Source: Sva-07 sp963747375 (lineage in GTDB: Bacteria > Actinomycetota > Acidimicrobiia > Acidimicrobiales > Ilumatobacteraceae). From it: DNA of 64,000 nucleotides. Position 1 is the first letter of the stretch, and the number at the start of each line of letters is the position of its first letter. Both the position numbers and the translations under genes were made by a program. Positions 58,057-64,000 of the stretch are shown piece by piece. The stretch is from assembly GCA_963747375.1 (NCBI GenBank), contig CAVVFL010000022.1, positions 558,001 through 622,000 of the forward strand, read 5' to 3'. Under the pieces are notes generated by a model that was given only the letters and a program-made list of their open reading frames with translations, was not told the DNA's origin and ran no database searches.

Positions 58057-58667
58057 GCCGAGCCCGTCGATTCATGGCCATGGCGGTGCTGTTCGCTGCG
58101 CTCGGCTCTGCCTGTTCGATCCAGCCCGAATCGGCCCCGAACGATCTCTCGGCCGAGCGCAGCGACGTCTTCGGCGACCCAGCGACCGGCGACGTGGCAG
58201 CCGGCACGAACCACGTCTACCTGCTCGTCCCGGCCGACACCGATCAGCCCGAACGCCTGCGATCGGTCCTCCGCGACGTCCCGACGGAACCGTCAGCCGT
58301 GTTGGAGTCGCTGTTCGCCGGGCCCAACAGCGAAGAGCGCGACCAGGGCCTCGACACCGCCATCCCGGCCGACGTGGAGCTGCTCTCGACGCCGCGCACT
58401 GTCGGCCAGGTGCTCACCATCGACGTCAACGACGTCTTCGACGCGCTGAACACCACCAGCCTGCAACTCGCTGTTGCGCAGATCGTGAACACCGCCACGA
58501 CGATCGACGGAGTGCGATCCGTCCAGCTGCGCATCGACGGAGAACCGAGGGTGTGGCCGCTCGGCAGTGGCGAGCTGACCGACCGACCGCTGACGCCATA
58601 CGACTACCCCGGCCTCGTCGAATCGAGCCAGCCCGCCTTCCCGGGCATCCCCGCCCCCAGGGTCTGA
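58053..58667 (+). CDS. GerMN-domain lipoprotein, short LpqB-like
   Basis: A 204-residue secreted lipoprotein. Signal peptide RRFMAMAVLFAALGSACS with lipobox LGSAC. One GerMN domain follows (HVYLLVPADTDQPERLRSVL, LTIDVNDVFDALNTTSLQLA, IVNTATTIDGVRSVQLRIDG). Mycobacterial LpqB (about 580 residues) has a GerMN domain plus a beta-propeller that contacts MtrB; here the propeller is absent. It may still modulate the kinase, by context. Confidence 0.86.
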   Translation: MSRARRFMAMAVLFAALGSACSIQPESAPNDLSAERSDVFGDPATGDVAAGTNHVYLLVPADTDQPERLRSVLRDVPTEPSAVLESLFAGPNSEERDQGLDTAIPADVELLSTPRTVGQVLTIDVNDVFDALNTTSLQLAVAQIVNTATTIDGVRSVQLRIDGEPRVWPLGSGELTDRPLTPYDYPGLVESSQPAFPGIPAPRV

Positions 58668-58769
58668 GGCGAGCGGGTGTGATGCGAGCGTGGCACGGGC
58701 GTGATCGGCGTGCGATGGCCGGCGTGCCGGTTGGAACGTCCGGCCCCGGCTGCCATGCTCTGAACCACG

Positions 58770-59144
58770 ATGGGATGGGACAGCAGCCGACCAGTGCCGT
58801 GGCAACGGTTGATCCGCGAATGGGTGGTCTACGCCGCGATCATGTCCGCGGTCTTCGTGATCTTCTTCCGGGGCGACAACGTGCTCGGAGCGATCGCCGG
58901 TGTGCTGGTCTCGGGCCCGCTCTATCTCGGTTTCGGCGCCGTGATGGCCAAGTTCGGCTACCAACGCCAGCGGCTGAAGGATGTCCGCGCCACGAGCGGC
59001 CCAGCGTCAGCCCGGTCGGGTAAGGCCGAGAACTCGGCCGAGTCAGCGGCGTCCGACACGACGTCGCGTTCGAAGCCCGCGCCGACGAGTCGCACCGCCG
59101 GGGGCGGAAGCCGACCGAAGTCGGCGACCAAGCGCAAACGGTGA
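58770..59144 (+). CDS. Small two-helix membrane protein of unknown function
   Basis: A 124-residue protein. MGWDSSRPVPWQRLIREW leads into two helices (VVYAAIMSAVFVIFFRG; LGAIAGVLVSGPLYLGFGAV), then a Ser/Lys/Arg-rich, probably disordered, basic tail (about residues 75-124). I do not recognise it. It is flanked by about 100 bases upstream and 49 downstream, so it may have its own promoter. Confidence 0.65.
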   Translation: MGWDSSRPVPWQRLIREWVVYAAIMSAVFVIFFRGDNVLGAIAGVLVSGPLYLGFGAVMAKFGYQRQRLKDVRATSGPASARSGKAENSAESAASDTTSRSKPAPTSRTAGGGSRPKSATKRKR

Positions 59145-59193
59145 GCTGACACAACCGGCGACGCGCGCACGATCTGGGCTACATTCGCCGCCC

Positions 59194-60680
59194 GTGACAG
59201 CGACGTGTGTGATCGCCATCGATGCCGGCACGACCGGGGTGCGCAGCCGGGCGGTGTTCACCGACGGCCGGCCCGCTTCGGGTTCGTATCGCGAGTTCAC
59301 GCAGCACTACCCGCAGCCGGGTTGGGTCGAGCACGACGCCGACGAGATCTGGGCCGCCGCCCGCGACACCCTGAACGAGGTGATCGGCGCCGTGGGCATC
59401 GACGACGTGGCGGCCATCGGAATCACCAACCAGCGCGAAACCGTCCTCGCCTGGAACCGATCGACCGGCGCGCCGTACGGCAACGCGATCGTGTGGCAGG
59501 ATCGTCGTACCGCCGAGCGGTGCGACGAACTCGCCGCGGCCGGCCACCTCGGTCTCGTCCGGGAACGAACCGGCCTGGTCCTCGACCCGTACTTCTCGGG
59601 AACCAAGGCCGAATGGCTGTTGGCCAACCGTGACATTCCGATCGACGACGATCTGGCGATCGGCACGATCGACGCCTGGTTGATCTGGAAGCTGACCGGC
59701 GGCGAGGTGTTCGCCACCGACGTGAGCAACGCCAGCCGCACGCTGCTGTGCGACATCCGGACTCGGACGTGGGATCCCGAGCTGTGCGCGCTCCTGAACG
59801 TCCCGATCGCGGCGTTGCCGACCATCGTGCCCTCGAGCGGACGCATCGGCGTGACCTCGACCGACTGCCGACGTGCCGGGCGGCATCCCCGTGAGCGGTG
59901 TCGCCGGCGATCAGCAGGCAGCGCTGTTCGGCCAGGCCTGTGTCAGGCCGGGAATGGCGAAGAACACCTACGGCACGGGCTCGTTCGTCCTGCTCAACGT
60001 CGGCGAGACCTGTCCCGCCCCCACCGAGGGGATGCTCACCGACGGTTGCGTGGACGCTCGCCGATGGCACCACTCACTACGCGCTCGAGGGATCGATCTT
60101 CGTCACCGGCGCGGCCATTCAGTGGCTGCGCGACGGCCTCGACATCATCGACGAGGCGTCACAGGCCGGACCGCTCGCGTCGTCGGTCGCCGACACCGGC
60201 GGCGTCTACGTCGTCCCGGCGTTCGCCGGGTTGGGGTCGCCGTGGTGGGATCCGTACGCCCGCGGCACGATCGTGGGCATCACGAGAGGAACCGGTCGGG
60301 CCGAGATCACCCGGGCGGTCATCGAGTCGATGGCGTACCAGACCCGCGACGTGATCGATGCGATGACGGCGGCGAGCGGCACACCGATCGTCGACCTGCG
60401 CATCGACGGTGGTGCGTCGGTGATGGATCTGCTCTGCCAGTTCCAGGCCGACCAGTTGGGCGTCAGCGTTCAGCGCCCCGTCGATCAGGAGACCACCGCG
60501 CTCGGCGCCGCGTTCCTGGCCGGTCTCGCCGAGGGCGTGTGGGCCGACCTCGACGAGGTCGGTGCCCAGTGGACGCTGGAGGCCGAATTCACGCCGGCTG
60601 CCGACCGCACGGTCGCCGACGCACTCCACTCCCAGTGGCTGCGCGCCGTCGAGCGCTCACGCCACTGGGTGGTTCACTGA
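59194..60680 (+). CDS. glpK: Glycerol kinase (two frame breaks)
   Basis: FGGY-family ATP-dependent kinase making glycerol 3-phosphate, about 496 residues. N-terminal phosphate loop CVIAIDAGTTGVRSRAVF, glycerol-binding GITNQRETVLAWNRSTGAPY and NAIVWQDRRTAERCDEL, GTIDAWLIWKLTGG, then SGVAGDQQAALFGQACVRPG, YGTGSFVLLNVGE, and FGGY signature 2 region LRIDGGASVMDLLCQFQADQ. Breaks near 59868-59880 and 60048-60062. GTG 59194 chosen as the first codon before the phosphate loop. The tail overlaps the convergent ACT gene by 7 bases. Confidence 0.92.
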
Positions 60681-61296
60681 TCGATCAGGGCGTCGGCGAG
60701 CCGGACGAGCAGCGAGAATCGCACGCGCTCACGTTCGTGGATCGGATTCCCGGACCGACCCGCTGCAACCGTGAGCCCCGAGGTGCTCATACTGGCCCAG
60801 AGCAGATCGCTCGGCGCCGAATCGTCGAGTCCGTCGAGGTGCTCGCTTCCTGCGAGGAACGCCGACAACCAGCCGAGATCGGGAGCCGGGCCGAGCTGCG
60901 GCGACCAGGTCACCCGATCGCAGCACGACGACCCAGTCGGTCTCGGAGAACCGTTGGATTCCGCTGATCATCACGTCGAGCCGTTCGGGTCGGAGCACAC
61001 TCGGCGATGGCGGCGCCCAGGGCGAGCGCCGACAGACTCGCATCGGTCCGATCCGGGTCGACGATTCGGATGCTTTCGACCGACACACCGTCGACGGCAT
61101 CGACCTCGGCGGTCAGGAGCGGCAGCAGATCGTCGTCGGGCAACGAGACCGTCAATTCGTCGATCGCACGTCCGCCGCCCTGCTCGAGGATCTCGATCGC
61201 CAGCACGTCGCCACGAACCGCGCCGATTCGACTGGCGACCTGCCCCAGGGCCCCCGGACGGTCGGGCATCCAGACCCTGACGACGATGGTGATCAT
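60674..61296 (-). CDS. ACT-domain protein with unassigned C-terminal domain (two frame breaks)
   Basis: About 207 residues after joining frames. The N-terminal ACT domain is clear: MITIVVRVWMPDRPGALGQV, ASRIGAVRGDVLAIEILEQG, VSLPDDDLLPLLTAEVDAVD. The C-terminal half (FSETDWVVVLRSGDLVAAAR; FLAGSEHLDGLDDSAPSDLL; ERVRFSLLVRLADALID) looks like a GAF-type ligand-binding domain, which is tentative. Breaks near 61000-61020 and 60895-60910. A small-molecule-sensing regulator is likely, but no partner is evident. Confidence 0.72.
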
Positions 61297-61320
61297 GGGC
61301 GGGCACGGTAGTGGCGGCCC

Positions 61321-61338
61321 GGTCACCGATCGGTGACC
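61321..61338. promoter_or_regulatory. Perfect 18-bp palindrome upstream of the ACT-domain gene
   Basis: GGTCACCGATCGGTGACC is a perfect inverted repeat with no loop, 24 bases upstream of the ACT-domain ATG and about 15 bases from the separate hairpin at 61354-61386. Symmetry and position suit a dimeric regulator's operator. No protein can be assigned. Confidence 0.45.
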
Positions 61339-61353
61339 GCACCGTGACCATCG

Positions 61354-61386
61354 TGTTACATCCGGGGTCAGACCCCAGATGTAACA
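61354..61386 (-). terminator. 33-base hairpin after the aminotransferase gene (GGGGTC/GACCCC type)
   Basis: TGTTACATCCGGGGTC and GACCCCAGATGTAACA pair over 15 of 16 positions around a single A. It starts two bases beyond the aminotransferase stop on the minus strand. Position suggests transcription termination. The GGGGTC-N-GACCCC core with short AT-containing flanks also resembles dispersed palindromic repeats known in many genomes. Confidence 0.6.
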
Positions 61387-61387
61387 A

Positions 61388-62594
61388 TCAGCCGAGTTTG
61401 GGGAGGCCGCGCTTGAGGTTGCGGATCCCCTGCTGGATGCGCTTCTCGTTCTCGATCAGTGCAAATCGAACGAATCCTTCGCCACCGGGGCCGAAGCCGA
61501 CGCCCGGCGACAGCGCGACGTCGGCGTCGCGGACGATCAGTGAGCAGAACTCGACGGAATCCATCTCGGCGTACGGCTCGGGGATCGGCGCCCAGACGAA
61601 CATCGAGCCACCCGGCTTGGGGATGTCCCAACCGATGCGGCCGAGCCCCTCGATCAGGGTGTCGCAGCGCGACTCGTAGATGGCGCGGACCTCCTTCGGG
61701 AAGTCGGGCGCCTCGTTGAGCGTCACCGTCGCCGCGATCTGGACCGGCTGGAACATGCCGTAGTCGAGGTAGCTCTTGAGCTTGACGAGGGCCTGCACCA
61801 CCTCGGCGTTGCCGACGAGGAAGGCGCTGCGCCAACCGGCCATCGAGAAGCTCTTCGTCATCGAGTACAGCTCGACGGCGCACTCCTTGGCGCCTTCGGC
61901 CTGCAGGATGCTCGGCGGCTCGTAGCCGTCGAATCCGACGTCGGCGTAGGCGAAGTCGTGGACGACGATCATCTCGTGCTCACGGCAGAAGTCGACGACA
62001 CGCTGCATGAAGGCGAGATCGACGGTGGCGCCGGTGGGGTTGTGCGGGAACGAGATGACGAGCACGCGGGGCTTCGGCCAGCCGACATCCCAGGCGGTCT
62101 GCAGGCTGTCCATGAAGTCGTCGGCGAAGTGCTCGCGCTGGGTCGGGTCGGCCAGGAACTTCATCGGCACCTGGCGGAGGTCGGCGCCGGCGAACAGCGG
62201 GCCGTAGATGTGGATCGGGTAGCTCGGGCTCGGCACGATGGCGGCGTCGCCACGGTCGAGCAGCACCCACATCAGGTGGCTGAAACCCTCCTTCGAACCG
62301 ATCGTGTTGGTGATCTCGAGCTCGGTGTCGAGGTCGACGTCCCACTTGTTCTTGTAGTAGCCGGCGATCGCCTCGCGGAGCTTCGGCAGGCCACGGCTCG
62401 AGGGAGTAGCGGTGGTTCTTCGGGTTCCGGGCCGCCTCGGCGAGCTTGTCGACCGCGATCTGCGGCGACGGGATGTCGGGGTTGCCGAATCCGAGGTCGA
62501 CGACGTCGGCGCCGGCACGACGTGCCTCGATCTTCAGGCCGTTGATGATCGAAAAGACGTACGGGGGCAGATTCTCGATGCGCCGGAACTCCAT
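61388..62594 (-). CDS. alaC: AlaC-type class I/II aminotransferase (one frame break)
   Basis: PLP enzyme of about 402 residues, close in sequence order to E. coli AlaC (glutamate-pyruvate transaminase). N-terminus MEFRRIENLPPYVFSIINGL, VVDLGFGNPDIPSPQIAVDK, then TNTIGSKEGFSHLMWVLLDR, PSPSYPIHIYGPLFAGADLR, the PLP lysine in YSMTKSFSMAGWRSAFLVGN, and the tail Arg in FVRFALIENEKRIQQGIRN. The frame breaks near 62395-62410, between HRYS and SSRGLPKLREAI. LL-diaminopimelate aminotransferase is a related alternative. Divergent from ppa across 47 bases. Confidence 0.88.
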
Positions 62595-62641
62595 TTCGCT
62601 GAGGGTATCTGGCCGCCTCGCGTGTGCGATGCTGGGAGGCA

Positions 62642-63147
62642 ATGCCGAAGACACCGTCTCCCGATTGCATCCACGTCGTCATCGAGATCCCCCGTGGAAG
62701 CCGCAACAAGTACGAGATCGACCACGAGGACGGCAAGGTCTACCTCGACCGCCGGCTCTTCACGGCCACCACCTACCCCGCCGACTACGGCTTCGTGCCC
62801 GACACGCTCGCCGGCGACGGCGACCCGCTCGACGCGCTGGTCCTGCTCGAGGACCCGGTGTATCCGGGCGTCATCGTCGAGTGCCGACCGGTCGGCGTGT
62901 TGTACATGCGCGACGAGGCCGGCGAGGACGCCAAGCTCATCTGCGTGCCCCCCAAGGAGCCTCGCTTCGCCAACGTGAACGACATCAGCGAGTTGACCCC
63001 ACAACTCGTCGAGGAGATCCAGCACTTCTTCAACGTCTACAAGGCGCTCGAGCCCGGACAAGCACTCGTCGTCGGCCGGCATGGGCGGCGAGGCCGAAGC
63101 CTGGGCCGAGATCGACGTCGTCACGCGCCAACTACGTCCCGCACTGA
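62642..63147 (+). CDS. ppa: Inorganic pyrophosphatase (two frame breaks)
   Basis: Soluble family I pyrophosphatase of about 168 residues. IHVVIEIPRGSRNKYEIDHE, YPADYGFVPDTLAGDGDPLD (the DGDPLD metal-binding signature), VRPVGVL-type VECRPVGVLYMRDEAGEDAK and LVEEIQHFFNVYKALEPGQ are all present. Two breaks near 63075-63090 and 63125-63135 disturb the tail; restored frames read EAEAWAEID and ANYVPH. ATG 62642 has GGGAGG directly upstream (short spacing). Confidence 0.92.
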
Positions 63148-63162
63148 CTCACGGCGCTGACG

Positions 63163-64000
63163 TCAGCCGGCGCTGATCAGCGCAAGCGTCGGGAGCAGTG
63201 CGGCGCCCACGGCGCCGGCGAGCGGCGCCCAGCTCGGCGAACTCGACGCGCGGCATCGGCCGCAGATGCGGCTGGTACAGCAGCTCGCCGTACCACCGCA
63301 CGATCGGTTCGAGGTAGAGATCGGCCCCGCGACGCGAGACCACCACCGAGCACGAACATCTCCGGATCGAAGACGTTGGTGAGGTTCGACAGGCCGAGCG
63401 CGACCCAGCGGGCGAAGTCGTCGATCACCGCGAGCGCCTCGGGGTCGCCGTCGCGGGCGGCGGCCTGGACGTGCTCGCCACGCACCGCCTCGGGTCGCCG
63501 CCGGCATGGCGAACCACGTCGTGGAGTCGATGCCCGCGTCGCGGCCTCGCGGGCGAGCATCGCCAGCCCGGAGCCCGACGCGTACCGCTCCCAGCATCCG
63601 CGCCGACCGCACGGGCATCGCGGTCCGTCCGGGTCGACCGACCATGTGACCGAACTCGCCGGCGAAACCGTTCATGCCCGCGCAGGCACGGCGCCGTTGG
63701 CGACGAGCCCGCCACCGATGCCGGTGCCGAGCGTGACCAGCATCATGTTGTCGGACCCTCGGGCCGGCGCCGAGCTGCCACTCGGCGACGGTCGGCGCAC
63801 GTGGCGTCGTTGTCGACGCACACGGTGGTACCGCGCCGTTCGCCGAGGAGTCGGGCGATCTCGAAGTCGGCAACACCGTCGAGGTTCGGTGCCGCTCGCA
63901 GCACGCCGTCGACGGGTGACGAGGCCGGGGACCCCCACGCCGAGACTGCCGCACTCCCCCAGTTCGTCGGCCAGTTCGACCAGCGTGTCGACCAGCGCCC
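63163..64000 (-). CDS. ROK-family glucokinase, N-terminus off window (many frame breaks)
   Basis: Sugar kinase of the ROK family; the part containing the N-terminal phosphate loop lies outside the window. Conserved pieces appear in alternating frames: LGVGVPGLV, DNMMLVTLGTGIGGGLVANG (phosphate 2), NGFAGEFGHMV (catalytic Glu/His), the zinc motif CPCGRRGCWERYASGSG, DFARWVALGLSNLTNVFDPE and MFVLGGGL, RGADLYLEPIVRWYGELLYQ, ending LALISAG. At least five, probably eight, breaks occur in 840 bases, the densest in the window. Each conserved motif is intact, so I favour poor end-of-sequence accuracy over decay. Glucose is the likely substrate from the GEFGH/CxCG pattern. Confidence 0.75.
   Translation of the reverse strand, partial: GAGRHAGRTGRRTGGVRQSRRGGPRPRHPSTACCERHRTSTVLPTSRSPDSSANGAVPPCASTTTPRAPTVAEWQLGAGPRVRQHDAGHARHRHRWRARRQRRRACAGMNGFAGEFGHMVGRPGRTAMPVRSARMLGAVRVGLRAGDARPRGRDAGIDSTTWFAMPAATRGGAWRARPGRRPRRRPRGARGDRRLRPLGRARPVEPHQRLRSGDVRARWWSRVAGPISTSNRSCGGTASCCTSRICGRCRASSSPSWAPLAGAVGAALLPTLALISAG

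Overview
The window is high-GC bacterial chromosome packed with genes. No gene-free stretch exceeds 300 bases; the longest, about 244 bases, is the mraZ control region. I see no rRNA, tRNA, CRISPR array, insertion sequence or prophage. Gene content points to Actinomycetota: a phosphatidylinositol-mannoside operon (pimA, acyltransferase, PI-phosphate synthase), mycothiol ligase mshC, an F420:NADPH reductase, proteasome activator Bpa, DivIVA/Wag31, an mtrA-mtrB-lpqB-like operon and an InhA-type FabI. A dcw cluster lacking ftsA, together with the divergence of these proteins from mycobacterial and streptomycete forms, suggests class Acidimicrobiia (Ilumatobacter-like). That placement is inference.

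Layout. 1-8.8 kb (minus strand): thrS, a HIT phosphorylase, a small membrane protein, PI-phosphate synthase, a PatA-type acyltransferase, a GGDEF-EAL protein and pimA (cut by the window edge), with a plsC acyltransferase upstream. 8.9-14.9 kb: mshC and F420 reductase, divergent fabI and a DUF255 thioredoxin-domain protein, then a nitroreductase and an unknown protein downstream of dnaE. 15-21 kb: dnaE, bpa, a phosphodiesterase-family protein and a divergent Rrf2 regulator. 21-44.6 kb: one nearly unbroken minus-strand division and wall cluster, read from the right: mraZ, rsmH, ftsL, ftsI, murE, mraY, murD, ftsW, murG, murC, murB, ftsQ, ftsZ, pgeF, yggS, sepF, divIVA, ileS, a DksA/TraR-like protein with a histone-like tail, lspA, rluD. 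A promoter overlapped by phased MraZ boxes precedes it. 44.8-48.4 kb: lipoate-ligase-like protein, HNH nuclease, small ORF, acyl-CoA dehydrogenase, degenerate ROK protein. 48.4-54.6 kb: moxR, DUF58, transglutaminase, DUF3040 and dinB, a block that usually adjoins mraZ in Actinobacteria. 54.7-64 kb: inositol monophosphatase, mtrAB-lpqB-like operon, glpK, an ACT-domain protein, an AlaC-type aminotransferase, ppa and a ROK glucokinase cut by the window end.

How the genes fit together: wall precursor synthesis, septum assembly and polar growth are translationally coupled in one run of genes using GTGA, ATGA or TGATG stop/start overlaps. The PIM operon supplies envelope lipids, and mshC and the F420 reductase supply redox cofactors.

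Main caution: about 40 single-base reading-frame breaks lie inside otherwise well-conserved genes, many of them essential, and they become denser toward the right end. I read these as sequence errors, and give each affected gene as one CDS spanning the breaks with the approximate break positions stated.
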